Below are positions 11,118 through 23,035 of a stretch of 64,000 nucleotides of DNA, one piece after another. Below the pieces are notes generated by a model that saw only the letters and a program-made list of their open reading frames with translations, had not been told where the DNA came from and did not search any database. The stretch covers positions 186,001-250,000 of the forward strand of contig JAZDSV010000010.1 of the NCBI GenBank assembly GCA_036784855.1. Direction: 5' to 3'. How positions within the stretch are numbered: the stretch's first letter is position 1; every line of letters begins with the position of its first letter. The stretch is from Aphelidium insulamus (lineage: Eukaryota; Aphelidiomycota; Aphelidea; Aphelidiaceae). Made by a program: the position numbers and the translations under genes.

Positions 11118-14100
11118 ATGGTTTACATCAGCAGCGATGCCGACAGCGGCGACGACGACGACTTTGTCATGTCCAGCGACGACTCCCACTCGGACTACAT
11201 GGGTGACGATGAGCCGCCGCCACCGCCAGCTCGTTCAAAGCCTGCAGCCGTGGTACTCTGACCATCACGCTGGGCATTACACCAATGCCTAACACGACGT
11301 AATACAGACCACTGCAACAGCACGGGGTGCCAAAAAGAAACCGGCGGCCGCGCCCAAAGCGGGCAAGAAGGCAAAAGTACTGACCACCACCTCCAAGGCA
11401 CCTAGTGCCAGTCAGAGCAGTGCCAGCAGCAGTGCGCAGTCATCGCCCGTTGCCCCCGCCAAGGCCAAGCCGGCTCCGAAAAAGGCCAGCAACAAGTCCG
11501 TGGAGGAGATCTACCAGAAAAAGACGCAGCTTGAGCACATTTTGCTGCGTCCAGATACGTATATAGGGTCTACGGAAGCTGCATCCCAGCCTATGTGGGT
11601 ATGGGACACTGCTCAGTCGGCAATGGTGTATCGGGAAATTTCCTACGTGCCTGGCTTCTACAAGATATTCGATGAGATACTTGTTAATGCGGCAGATAAC
11701 AAGGTACATTTGCTGTCGCATATACTATACATTGTAATCTTTGGCATTGCACAGGTCCGAGATCCGACAATGGATGCGATACGAGTGACTATCGACCGCG
11801 AAAACAATACGATTTCCGTGCACAATAGCGGCCGTGGCATACCTGTGGAAATGCACGCCAAGGAGGGTGTATACGTTCCAGAGCTAATATTCGGACATTT
11901 GTTGACCTCGTCAAACTATGACGATGACGAGCGCAAAGTAACCGGTGGCCGCAATGGCTATGGTGCCAAACTGTGCAATATATTTAGCACCAAGTTCATT
12001 GTTGAAACAGCAGACAAGGCCGCCAAGAAGAAGTTTAAGCAGGTGTTTCGTGACAACATGTCCAAGCGCTCGGAGCCGCAGATCACCGCCAGCTCTCATA
12101 GGGAGGACTACACGCGCATCACGTTCCAGCCAGACCTGGCCAAGTTTGGCATGCAAGGCATTGACGACGACACCGAAGCGCTGTTGAAGAAACGAGTGTA
12201 TGATATGGCTGGCTGTGTTAAAGACGTCAAGGTGTATCTGAACGATGAGCGCATACCGGTGAAAAATTTTCGCCAGTATATCGAGCTTTACCTCAAGACC
12301 ATCAACAAGACGGTGGACGGCGTGCCGATTGAGCGTAAAGTAATTCACCAGCAGATCAATGACCGATGGGAGATTGCCTTTCTGTTGTCTGATGGGCAAT
12401 TTCAACAGGTAACGTGCAGCAAATTGGGATATTACTTATCAATTCATGTTCTTAGGTCAGCTTTGTAAATAGCATTTGCACTTCGAAGGGCGGAACGCAC
12501 GCCAACTATATTGCTGATCAAATTACGGCCAAAATTGGCGACGCTATTGCGAAGAAAAATAAGGCGGCTGCGGTAAAGCCGCACCAGATCAAGAGTCACA
12601 TGTGGATATTTGTCAACTGTCTTATTGAGAACCCCACCTTCGACTCGCAAACCAAGGAGCACATGACGCTAAAAGTTAGCGCATTCGGCTCCAAAGCATC
12701 ATTGGAAGACGATTTTATAAACAAAGGCTGGTTAGGTGTGATTAAATGGTGACACGGTAATGTTTTATAGTTCGAAAGTCGGGCTTGGTCGAGAGCGTGC
12801 TATCTTGGGCCAAATTTAAACAGGACCAGCAGCTCAAAAAGACGGATGGCGCTAAAAGATCCCGCATTTCTGGCATCACTAAGGTGCAATTATTGGCTTA
12901 TTCTTCAATGAAGCCTAAACAATACTGCAGCTTGACGATGCGAACAATGCGGGCACACGAGGTGGGCAAAACTGCACACTGATCTTGACGGAAGGAGATT
13001 CCGCCAAGACCTTGGCCGTGACAGGCTTGGGTGTCATTGGACGCCCGACGACAACTACGGCGTATTCCCTCTGCGCGGCAAGCTACTCAACGTGCGCGAA
13101 GCATCTCACAAACAAATTATGGAGAACATTGAAATCAATAATATCAAACAAATTATGGGACTCCAGCATGGCAAGAAATATACCGATACCAGCTCGCTGA
13201 GATATGGCCACCTGATGATCATGACTGATCAGGTATGTTTCAGAATTTTGCGACAAAGACCTTATAATGATGCAGGATCACGATGGAAGTCACATAAAGG
13301 GCCTCATTATCAACTTCATTGACCATTTCTGGCCGGAATTGTTGCGTGTGCCAGGATTTCTGCTGGAATTCATCACTCCTATTGTCAAGGTATGCTGAAA
13401 TTGATTTACTACTACAGAAAATTTTCACCCAACTTCTCGCATAGGTGACCAAGGGCGGTGAACGAAACCCAAAGCGCCGGCAAGAAATATCTTTCTTCAC
13501 CATTCCCGAATATGAGCGGTGGAAGGAGCAGAATGCTGACGGCAAAGGGTGGATCATCAAGTATTACAAAGGTTTGGGAACGTCCACCAAAGAGGATGCG
13601 AAAAAGTATTTCCAAGACATCGCGCAACATCGCAAGCTGTTTTCAACTGCCGGCCAAGAAGAACGGGATCTGATTGATATGGCGTTCAACAAGAAAAAAA
13701 CAGACAACCGCAAAGACTGGTTGCGAAATTTCCAGGTATGGTGCGTCATTGTCTTGAGCAGTACCCATTAACGCTATGTCCAGCCGGGCACATTCATGGA
13801 TCACGACGTCAATGAGATCGCCTTGTCCGACTTTGTCAACAAGGAACTGATCCTGTTCTCCATGGCTGACAACATCCGCTCCTTGCCGTGCATGGTGGAT
13901 GGACTGAAGCCGGGACTGCGGAAAATTATATTTTCCTGCTTCAAGCGAAACTTGGTCAAAGGCGAGATTAAAGTGGCCCAGCTATCTGGCTATATTGCGG
14001 AACACTCGGCGTACCACCATGGCGAGCAAAGTTTGCAAGCATCAATCATTGGCTTGGCCCAAAACTTTGTCGGCAGCAACAACATCAACTTGCTTGAGCC

Positions 14101-16398
14101 TCGCGGCCAATTTGGCAGTCGTTTGCAGGTAAATTCAATGTAAATGATGCTTTAGTAATCTAATCCACGCAGGGAGGCAAAGATGCCGCCAGCGCCCGTT
14201 ATATATTTACGCGGCTAGCTCCGCTGTCGCGCAAAGTATTTCACAAAGACGACGATGCAGTGCTTAAGTACCTGAACGACGACGGTCAATCAATCGAGCC
14301 CGAGTGGTACATACCAGTAGTGCCACTCGTTCTTGTAAATGGTGGTGAAGGTATCGGCACCGGCTGGAGTTCCTTCATTCCAAACTACAACCCACGCGAG
14401 GTCGTCGACAACTTGAGGCGCCTTATGCAAGGCAAGGAAATGATCCCCATGCATCCGTGGTACCGCGGCTTCCAGGTACTGCTCGGTTATCCACATTTTC
14501 TAAAATTTATTATTCACAAGGGAACTATCGAGGAGTGCGGGCGCGACAAGTACACAGTCACGGGAACGGTTAAAAAGATTGACAGCACAACGATTGAGGT
14601 GACCGAGTTGCCTATCCGTGTGTGGACCCAGACCTACAAGGAGTTTCTGGAACTGCTAATGACTGGCGGCGAAAAGACTGCACCAACCATCAAGGCACGT
14701 GTGAATGTGTATTCATCACTCCAGGAATCTCACTTCTCAGGACTACAAAGAGTACCACACGGATTCGTCGGTGCACTTTATCATACACATGTCGGAAGAA
14801 GATATGGAAAAGGCCGAGTTGGAAGGGCTGGAGAAGAAATTTAAAATCAGCACCACAATCTCCACGTCCAACATGGTCTGCTTTGACAGTGAAGGGCGAA
14901 TTAAAAAATACAACAGCGCCGAAGAGATCATTCAAGACTTTTACCACTTGCGCCTCTCGTTCTACCAGCGACGCAAAGAGTACATGGCAGACCAGTTGAC
15001 TCTGGAGTGTGCGCGACTGGAAAACAGAGTTCGATTCATCAAGGCGATCTCGTCGGGAAAGCTCACCGTACGCAACAGACGCAAAGCCGACATTGTGCAG
15101 GAGCTGCGGGCCAACGGATATCAGCCATTTTCTCGGACAGACAAGGACAAGGCAACTACCGAGACTAATGGCGATGGCGCTGAAGAAGACGACACAACTG
15201 ATGCTGATGATGCGGGTAGCACTGGCTATGACTACCTGCTCTCCATGCCGCTGTGGAGTTTGACAGTGGAACGGGTTCGTTGAAGCGCGCATACACCTGT
15301 TTGTTCTATTATGTGATTTTAATGTGCACAGGTGCAAGTCCTGGAGCGAGAGTATGGTGGAAAGCAGGCCGAGCTGGATTCGCTATTAGCCAAGTCATTC
15401 AAGGACTTGTGGAATGAAGATATTGACGACTTTATTGCCGAGTTTGATGTAGGTTCTTTGATGCTATCTGCACAGCACTAATTTTGTGTAGAAATTCGAG
15501 GCCGAAATAAACGGCGCCGAGGTTTTATCCCGCGCACAAGCTACTGCTAAACAACGCGGCACCAAAGTGAATAGCAAGGTAGTAGCCAAGATTAAAGCAG
15601 CCGCCAAGAAGCACGCTCCGAAGCGAGACCAGGGTGACGATGATTCCGACATTAGCAGCGAAGATGATGATGATGACGACGACGACGATTCAGACGTCGA
15701 GTATATGCCCAGTGCGTAGACTTTTCCTCTAAACAGCTATTTCCTCGTAACAACTACAATGATCTGTGCAGAATCTGATGTCGCGAGGAAAAAAATGACA
15801 AAGACCGAGGCTACAAAGCCAAAAGCAGTCAAGCAACCAGCGCCAAAGAAGGCCGCAGCCATTCAGTCAGCTGTTGCCGTAGGTTCCAAGAAGTCAGCCG
15901 TCAGCAAGTCGCAGCCGCTGCGTGAAGCGATTCCGCCGGCCAAACAATCGCTCATCACACAATTCATCTCCAAACCAAAGACAAAGGCTGTAGTGCTGGA
16001 AATATCTGATGATGATGACGACGACGATGACGACCAACCACCCACGTCATTTGCACAGGCTCTGGCGCACAAAAAGGCCGGCAACAAGCGCTCGGTACCA
16101 TCACCCACGGAAGGTAAGCATCGTGTCAAAGGTATACAATAACTATTCGCTTAACACCTTAGCGGCCGGACCAAAAAAGGTTTGCTCGCCGGTGAAGGCT
16201 CCGCCTAGGCAACCAGCAGCCCAAATGCCACGCACCGCGCGAACAGTTGCCAAACAGGCTGTAAAGTACGTGGAGGTGGACGACGATGACACCGAAGATG
16301 CAGATGATGATGACCATGAAGAGGAGGAGGACGACGACGACGACGAAGATGATGAAGCATCGGTGGCGAGCGAATCGGATGACGATTCAGACTATTGA
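11118..16398 (+). CDS. TOP2: DNA topoisomerase II (16 exons, one frameshift)
   Basis: Type IIA topoisomerase that passes one duplex through another, nuclear. Exons: 11118-11249, 11308-11703, 11755-12408, 12456-12726, 12771-12883, 12931-13232, 13276-13389, 13445-13735, 13784-14128, 14173-14475, 14521-14694, 14741-15274, 15332-15448, 15492-15711, 15772-16113, 16163-16398; about 1,515 residues. Order: acidic N-terminal extension, GHKL ATPase (IFDEILVNAADN; GGRNGYGAKL), TOPRIM (TEGDSAK; TDQDHDGSH across an intron), breakage-reunion domain with the catalytic tyrosine in SAYHHGE (codon 14012-14014, residue about 835), then a Lys/Asp/Glu-rich tail. At 13041-13050 the frame slips by one base after GLGVIGR; both sides are well conserved, so this is an assembly error or a real lesion. 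The donor after 12726 is uncertain (GC at 12727 or GT at 12736). The donor at 14695 appears to be GCACGT. Confidence 0.93.
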
Positions 16399-16440
16399 AG
16401 CGTCGTTGGAATACAATATTAATGTTATGTGTTAGCCTGA

Positions 16441-17848
16441 ATGCTGTGGCGAGTGATTATTGGTGCCGTGCTGGCATTATCGGTTGCCGTGCTCTGGGTG
16501 GGTGGTGGAGTACGTGGTTACACAGCCCTCAAGCAATAGGTCGCGTCAAATGTGGTCATGCAGGCGGGTTATGGCGCGCACTGTGCCACGGTGGCATGCT
16601 GACCTCTCACGTCCAGACACTGTTTACTGGCTGGGACGGAGTCGAGTACAGGAAACCCGTGCTGGTGACCCTGCTCAACACGGCTCTGTTCACCGTGTAC
16701 CTGGCGCCGCGGGCCGTGCACCTCTTGCGAGCTGGGATGTCGCGGCGAGCAGCTGACGGTGACGCGTCGGATGATCAAATAGAGCCGCTCTTGCAACCAC
16801 CGGAGAGCAGTACAGGCACGGTGCCGGCACGCTGGGTATGCATACAGTACGTGGATAGCCACATGGACGTAATACATGCAGCGAGCAGTTGCGAGACGGT
16901 GTGGTGTCCTCGCGGTATTTGCCTTGCTCTGGTTAGGGGCAAATGTGTCGGCCAACACCGCGCTTCTCTACGCCCAGCTATCCACCTGCACGATTCTGGC
17001 ATCCACTGCCGGTAATATTTTATGCAATGTTTGGATATATGTACACTTTGCTAATGATGCAGCCGCCTGGACGCTGATAATTGGCCACTGGGTGCGCGTG
17101 GAAAGATTAACAGCTGGGCGCCTGATGGCTGTGCTGGCCAAGTTGGTGTGATGAATTCCGCATGGACTCTTAACTTACGTAGATGTTCAGTATCGGCGGA
17201 GTGGTGCTGGTGTGTACTGCCGCTGCATCTGACGGTGCCGGTGACAGTCTAGTCGGCGCAGCTCTGGCGCTTATCGGAGCCTTGCTGTACGCCTGCTACA
17301 CCGTCACGTTGAAGACTATTATGCTGCAATCGTCAGCGATGCCATCCAGCACAAACCTTCGCAGTGGTAGTTGGCGCAGGACAAGTCAATTCATCCTCGA
17401 CACCGACTCGGAACAGACTGCACTTCTGTTTGGCGGCACTGGCGTGGTGGCCATGTTTTTAATTGCCCCGGCGCTGCTGCCGATACTGGACGCCCTGCGC
17501 TGGGAGGTGTTTCAACTGCCCGGCAGCGAAGTGGCACCAGTCTTGCTTATCAACGGCATATTGGGCACGGTAGTGTCACAGTTTGTCTGGGCGCTGGCAG
17601 TGTCACTTGCCGGACCGCTGATTGCCACCGTGGCTCTATCGACCACATTTCCACTCTCACTGCTGGCAGAGAGATTGAGCGGGCAGCAATGCGGGCCGTC
17701 TAACTGTGTCACGGGGTGGCACTTTTGGCCAGGCGCGGCGCTCATCACAAGTTCATTTGTGGCACTGACACTCACAGCAACTGCTGGTATGCCTGCCTCG
17801 CTTGTTCAATCTGCTAGCGGCGAAGAAACAACAGGCGGCTTGGATTAA
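16441..17848 (+). CDS. SLC35F5-type EamA/DMT membrane transporter (5 exons)
   Basis: Multi-spanning protein of the drug/metabolite transporter fold, closest in memory to SLC35F5 and yeast YML018C, probably in an endomembrane; substrate unknown. Exons: 16441-16501, 16564-16835, 16882-17011, 17063-17145, 17183-17848; 403 residues with matching phases. Landmarks: an N-terminal helix, then a long loop, LLWLGANVSANTALLY and CTILASTA (first EamA half), FSIGGVVLV, then INGILGTVVSQFVWALAVSL and ATVALSTTFPLSLLAE in the second half. About ten hydrophobic helices. The 17146-17182 intron is only 37 nt. The exon 1/exon 2 join is the least certain. It starts 42 nt after the TOP2 stop on the same strand. 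Confidence 0.8.
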
Positions 17849-18002
17849 CATGCAGTTTCATTATTTGATTTGCACGTAGAACAGATCACATAATAGAGGG
17901 TTACACTATTGCTGCAAGGAGCGTGCCAGTAGCAAAATTTTATTAGTACATTCACACAACTGCCAACACCTTTCTAATAATTAAATAATACAACAACGTC
18001 CT

Positions 18003-19388
18003 TCATGAGCTGTCATCTTGCCGCCTGCGCTTCTTGGAGGTCGCAGCGGCCATAAACTTTTGTATGGGCCGCCGGTCGATGGTGTGCACAAAGTATTCAC
18101 CGGGAGAAGCTGTCCAGCTAACACCGCCCGGGCCGTACACTTCTTTGCGCACGCGCATTATCGACGCGATATCATTGACATTATGCTGTGTTATCTTGTG
18201 GTCGATGGCGCGGAACGCTGCCACGCTGTCAGTGCCAGTTATACGTACCATACTATAGCAAGGAAACATCAGAGACTAACCGTCGAATGAAATGATTTGA
18301 GCGCCTTCCTTCATGCCGAGAAACAGGTGCAGCAGGGCATGGTTGAGCACACTGCCGAATGCGTAGTTGTTGACAAAGACCACATCGGCGCGCTGGATGA
18401 GGCGGCCCACGGATGCATCTTCCAGAAAGTCGCCTTGCCTGAGGTGCACGGTAGGCAGAGGCGTCCTGCCCAGCAGCGACAGGCGGCCACGGTACTCTGC
18501 CAGCTGTGCGCGAGCGTATGCCGCTGGCTGGTCCAACAGTTCGATGCCGTACGACTTGGCCCGCGTTTCCGCACTGACCTGCAGCACCACATTTCCGATG
18601 CCTATGCCGCACCTTAATCAGCGCCACATGAGACAGACACAGCCACCAATGCGCACTTGCCAGAACCGAGGTCAAGAAACACTTTTCCCGCCGACAAGCC
18701 CGTGAACCGTATAATGTCATTGATTACGGGATGGCGCGTCTCACCGTACACCTCCTTGCTGAACCCCTTGTACTGGCGCAGCGCATCGGCGTCCGTGACA
18801 ATGCGCGCATACACCTGGTCCAGCAGTATCACCGTCTGGTCGTAGGTGAGTGGTCGGGCGGCCACGCGGCGCATCAATGCCGCGGCGTATTCCAGAATAC
18901 TCGGTGGCGGTGCATCAGTCGAGACGGAACTATCATCTTGGCGGCAGGCAAACTGCATAAACTCTGCCGCACTCACAGCTTCCTCGTCGCTCTCTCTGTC
19001 TGGCTGCTCCCCGGCAGCATCCAAGTTGTGCTGCAGACCGGCGTGGAGTAGGCGGCACACCGAGTTAAAGTGCGCAATGAGCGGGAGTAGGCGAGACTTT
19101 TGCCGCTTCCTGGCCGCCCTGTCTATCCGGTGATAGAGCTGTTCCACCAGGTCAGCAGAAACGCCACCACCGCCACCATTGCCACCACTACTGCCAGTGT
19201 TGCTGTCGACGGAGGCACGCGGCACCAATAGCGCGGGCATCGCGGCACGCATCGGGTCTCCAAACAGGTCGGGAAAGTCTGCGGCGACCAGCGCTACAGA
19301 TTTGACCATATCATTCACTGGCTGGTAGTCCTCTTTGCGCGGCACCACCAGCGGGAACCTGGCAGTAGCGATATGTCAGTAGGTGGTA

Positions 19389-19439
<51 letters not shown>

Positions 19440-19652
19440 TGAGTGCACGTACTCCTCCGTCTGCCCGCCCGGGTAGAACAGATGCACGGAGGGCAGAGCG
19501 GCATCAGCATCGGCATTGGCGGCAACCACTGCCGAGTCCACATCATCCCACGCGCAGTACTCGGACCTGTGAGCCAGCACATAGTGCAGCGACGGTGTTA
19601 TGGACGGCGCAGTGGCCGTGGCAAGGTTGTCTGTTCGCGAAGGCTTTTTCAT
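18003..19652 (-). CDS. DOT1: DOT1-like histone H3 lysine-79 methyltransferase (4 exons)
   Basis: SAM-dependent enzyme that methylates H3K79 in the nucleosome core; nuclear. Minus-strand exons: about 19652-19447, 19358-18661, 18601-18281 (or 18277), 18252-18003. Landmarks: YDQTVILLDQVYARI and KEVYGET (N-terminal part of the fold), the SAM-binding FLDLGSG + IGNVVLQVSAE, YGIELLDQ, GDFLEDA, VFVNNYAFG, then a basic C-terminal tail. The intron at 18602-18660 starts GCAAGT and only this joins GSG to IGN. The first intron appears to use GCACTC (19446) since the GT two bases upstream is out of phase. The last junction is unresolved: a GT donor in phase gives a 24-nt intron, the better donor gives 28 nt and a frame slip. 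Start may be 19652 or 19673. Confidence 0.88.
19394..19438 (+). repeat. (TG)n microsatellite in DOT1 intron 1
   Basis: Pure TG dinucleotide tract of about 22 units lying just inside the first DOT1 intron (AC on the transcript). Confidence 0.95.
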
Positions 19653-19728
19653 TGCACATGTGTGTGTTAACAATCATGCAGTCTGTTCGCGAAGGTCATT
19701 GCATATGTGTAGTGTTAACAATCTGTTC
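19630..19728. repeat. Imperfect tandem duplication at the DOT1 start
   Basis: Two copies of a roughly 48-bp unit starting CTGTTCGCGAAGG, running through ATTGCA-ATGTGT and ending GTTAACAATC. Copy one contains the DOT1 start codon(s); copy two lies just upstream, followed by a third CTGTTCG fragment. Confidence 0.8.
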
Positions 19729-19755
19729 GATTGCATGTATATGTAGAAAGCCGGA

Positions 19756-19814
19756 GCCATGCAGGTGCCATGTAGGTACCACGCAGGTGCCATGTAGGTG
19801 CCATGTAGGTGCCA
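19756..19814 (+). repeat. 11-bp minisatellite, about 5.4 copies
   Basis: Units GCCATGYAGGT, with one variant ACCACGCAGGT, arranged head to tail upstream of DOT1. The rest of 19815-20345 shows no gene or recognisable site. Confidence 0.9.
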
Positions 19815-20345
19815 GAGTTGACGGTATCGCGCCGAATGGCCGGCGAAAGAAAATATACTGTCCGTCTTGCTGTGGGTGCAGATACATATCCGTGGGGAAT
19901 AGGCGTTGTTTAAGCACATTAATCACTCTATGTATCACTACGTATTAGACTGCCTACATACAAAGACTTGGCATCTATTCCGCATATAGTTCGCGCTTGC
20001 TTCCTGCACCTTCAAGGCCTTCAACAACTCTTCTTGACAACTCTGACAACTCTGATCATTACAATTAGCAGGGTTATTAACGCACATAGAAGCGATTATT
20101 TTGAAGGCCGCTGTAAGTGGCCGCGGTGAGGGTAAAGGCACCGTTTAGAGCCGAGATTGGTCCGCAGAGATGCCTCACTTACTTGCATGTCCAGAAAGTA
20201 GGTGTCATTAATATTGTACATATAAATGGACATCTAATTGACTGCACCATCAAGTTCAACGTAATCAAAACACTGTTACTAGCTGTATGCTACCGTCAAT
20301 AGGGGCTTGGTGCCAGGGGTAATTTGACTTGAAAATATATCAAGT

Positions 20346-21719
20346 ATGCGCCTTGCCGCGCTGCTGTACGCTATACTAGCAGCCATCGGCACCTGGGCTG
20401 TACCTACCCCGCCCGGCGATGCAGATGACACGTACCAAACCTCACGTTTGCCGAAACTTGCCGAATCTCGGGAATCTGCCAGCATGAATGATGGATTACA
20501 ACAACCATGCGCGTGCTCACTCGGGCGATTTGAACCGGAATTGGCGCGTGAGATACTGCAGTTCGTTGGCGGGAAATGCCATCTACTCATCGCGCGCGTG
20601 TCAAAATCTTACGCGGCGCTGTATGCATTGTCTCACGCCGATTGCAAGTGGACATCCATTTCAGCCATGTTTCGCGTTCGTGGTGGCCTGAACGATCTGT
20701 TATCGAGTGGAGGAGTTGGGTGCGATCGCATCCACAAAGTTGTTCACGATACCTGTGATGCTGAAGTGTGGGCGCGGATGGCATCAATTGATACAGTGTA
20801 CCGCAGTGTACTGAAATTCCGGTGCATGAAGCCACTTGCCCTTCGAGCCGCAGCAAAAGGCAACATTGTTGCTCTCAGGTGGTTGCATGATCCCGTATTT
20901 CCGCAACAAGGCGTGCTGGGAAGCTTAAAGCGAGGCATATTTCTACTATGTGGCATCAACCTGTCCAAGCTTGATCTGTGCACAGCGGCTGCGGAGAATG
21001 GCCACCTTTTTGTGGTGCGATGGGCACAAGAAATCGGCTGCAAGTGGGGCAAGAACAGTGGGTCGGCTGCTGCAAAGAGCGGTCACCTTGAGATGCTCAA
21101 GTGGATGCATGAGCGCGGGTGTCCATTAAGTGCTTCTGCGAGTGACTGTGCGGCACAAGGTGGTCACCTCCATATTCTCAATTGGTTGAAGGAACAAGAT
21201 TTATTCTCTGCGTATGATGCGTGCATTGGCGCTGCTCGGGGAGGGCAATTGGAATTATTGAACGAGCTCTATGATGAAGCGTTCAACAATTGTGAAATGA
21301 CCAGCGCTGCCGCATCCGGCGGCCACTTGGCCGTGCTGCAGTTTCTGCGTGACTTTGACTGTCCGTGGGATGCTAGCACATGCAATGCTGCAGCCCGAAA
21401 TGGACATCTAGAACTGCTCACTTGGGCCAGAAATCACTTGTGTCCCTGGGACGAGGAAGATGTGGGCGTCGCAGCGGCTGCAGGTGGTCACTTCAAGGTG
21501 TTTGAGTACCTGCTGCAGAATGGTGCCGGCCTGAACTACCGCAAAATGATTAAAGCTGCCGAGAAGAGTCGGCAACACGTAATGGTTAGTCTGCTGCACG
21601 CACACCGCGAAGACTCGCCCATGGAAATCTTTGTCAGGGGCTGTGTTCCGCTTGTAATGATTTTGTACATTATATCAATTATTTATGCATGTACCTGCCG
21701 TTCAGCGGGTGTGGAGTAG
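20346..21719 (+). CDS. Intronless secreted/membrane ankyrin-type repeat protein
   Basis: 457 residues in one exon. The N terminus is a textbook signal peptide (MRLAALLYAILAAIGTWA, cleavage before VPTP). A short helical block (about 55-85: ELAREILQFVG...) resembles an F-box. Residues about 150-410 hold around eight ankyrin-like repeats of the 'GHLEvLkWl...GCPWD' type known from giant viruses, oomycetes and other protists. A hydrophobic helix (VPLVMILYIISIIYACTC) ends the protein. A signal peptide together with an F-box-like block is contradictory for location, so the F-box reading may be wrong. Function unknown. Lack of introns sets it apart from its neighbours. It could be a secreted effector, a surface protein, or an acquired gene. 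Confidence 0.7.
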   Translation: MRLAALLYAILAAIGTWAVPTPPGDADDTYQTSRLPKLAESRESASMNDGLQQPCACSLGRFEPELAREILQFVGGKCHLLIARVSKSYAALYALSHADCKWTSISAMFRVRGGLNDLLSSGGVGCDRIHKVVHDTCDAEVWARMASIDTVYRSVLKFRCMKPLALRAAAKGNIVALRWLHDPVFPQQGVLGSLKRGIFLLCGINLSKLDLCTAAAENGHLFVVRWAQEIGCKWGKNSGSAAAKSGHLEMLKWMHERGCPLSASASDCAAQGGHLHILNWLKEQDLFSAYDACIGAARGGQLELLNELYDEAFNNCEMTSAAASGGHLAVLQFLRDFDCPWDASTCNAAARNGHLELLTWARNHLCPWDEEDVGVAAAAGGHFKVFEYLLQNGAGLNYRKMIKAAEKSRQHVMVSLLHAHREDSPMEIFVRGCVPLVMILYIISIIYACTCRSAGVE

Positions 21720-22085
21720 GCAATTCACAGCAATATAGTTAAGGTACACTTGACGAAGTCAACAGTCTGACAATGTGCACTTGGCAGATATCAATGAATG
21801 CTGCCGCTACTGTTTTATCCCTGCTATAAGCTGCCGATTAAGCAAAAGCTTCCCATGACTGCACAACTTATTGAGATTCATAAAATTGGCTTTCCATGTT
21901 TCACCATTACGGAGAAATACTTCACTTATATGTATCTGTAATACATATAATAATACAATATGTATCTGTAATAAATATAAGTTCTGTAATGAATATAGTG
22001 CCTACATTACAAGACTGTAACGAATATCAATGCTGGTTGTACGTAAATAAATAATAGTAATATTATAACTACGTGAGCTCCACAA
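21720..22085. other. Intergenic region
   Basis: AT-rich, with short repeats of TATGTATCTGTAATA around 21930-21990. No gene seen. Confidence 0.5.
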
Positions 22086-23035
22086 ATGTCCACCGAATTG
22101 AGCCCGGCAGATCTTCAGCGGCGCGCCAGAGATTTGGCCCGACTCGCGCTGGCGTATGAGCGGCGCAAGCAGTTGGTTCGTCGAGAGGACATTGCACAGC
22201 GTGGTTCGTATCTACATACCTTGTGGTGTAGTACATGTGTACGGCTCACCCGTTTGGCACACAGTGTTCGGCAGGCAGGACGGAGGCCAGGCACAGGCGC
22301 AGGCTGCCGCATCAGTCAACGTCGGACCGCTGATGCAATCCCATCTCGGCACCATACTCGAACAGGCCAACGAGTGGCTGATGTCGGCGTTTGGCATGGT
22401 GCTGACGTGCCTGCATCCCACCTCACCCACAGCCGGCCCGTGGATGCTCGCATCAATGCTGATGGCTGATGGCAGCAGCGCGTCCGCCAAGGCAGCTGCA
22501 GCTGTTCTGGACGGTGTCACGGACGTGCAACAGAAAACCATGGCCAGCGTGCGGGCCGTGGTCCTTGCACTGATATTTGTGCACGGCGACCAACTGCCCG
22601 CCGACACCTTGAATCGACACCTGCTGAAGCTGGACTTTGTGTCCAACAACCGCGATGTCATGGAACACGCGGCACTGGCAGAGTACGGTAGCTTGCCTGA
22701 GCTGTTGGCCCTGTGGACTCGCCAGGGGTTTGTGCAAGACATTCTGTTATTTACATTATATAATATCATCAATGACACATCTCAGGTATATTGAAAAGGT
22801 AAAGGCGCCACGCGGCAGTGCAGCGCGCTCCGCCACTACTCCGGAAGTTGAGTGGCGTTGGGGAGCGAGGGCGAGGGCCGAGTACAGCGCCGACCAAATA
22901 GTGGAGATGATTGTGGAGATGTCGAGTGCGGACGCGGAAGAGGGCGCCGACGGCACGGTTGGGCGGCATGAACGGCAGCGCCTCACGCAAGCAGTTCGAC
23001 AGGCTGCCAGTCATTTGCAGCCTGAAACAGTTTAA
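22086..23035 (+). CDS. NSE3: SMC5/6 complex subunit NSE3 (MAGE domain, 3 exons)
   Basis: MAGE-homology, tandem winged-helix subunit of the SMC5/6 complex; with NSE1 and NSE4 it bridges the SMC heads and binds DNA during repair. Exons 22086-22203, 22265-22727, 22786-23035; 276 residues, phases exact, both introns GT-AG. Family landmarks: LARLALAYERRKQLVRREDIAQR at the start, AFGMVL before the second winged helix, LPADTLNRHLLKLDF, and the closing GYIEKVKA + EWRWGARARAE typical of MAGE/NSE3. Diverged from animal MAGE but the order and spacing fit. Confidence 0.78.

Noticed and set aside
15863-16129. Ser-rich minus-strand frame
   Set aside because: Shadow of the acidic GAT/GAC-rich C-terminal tail of TOP2.
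20346-21719. A block of integrated giant-virus DNA around the ankyrin gene
   Set aside because: Only the repeat style recalls such viruses; no capsid, polymerase or packaging gene lies nearby and the neighbours are ordinary intron-bearing genes.
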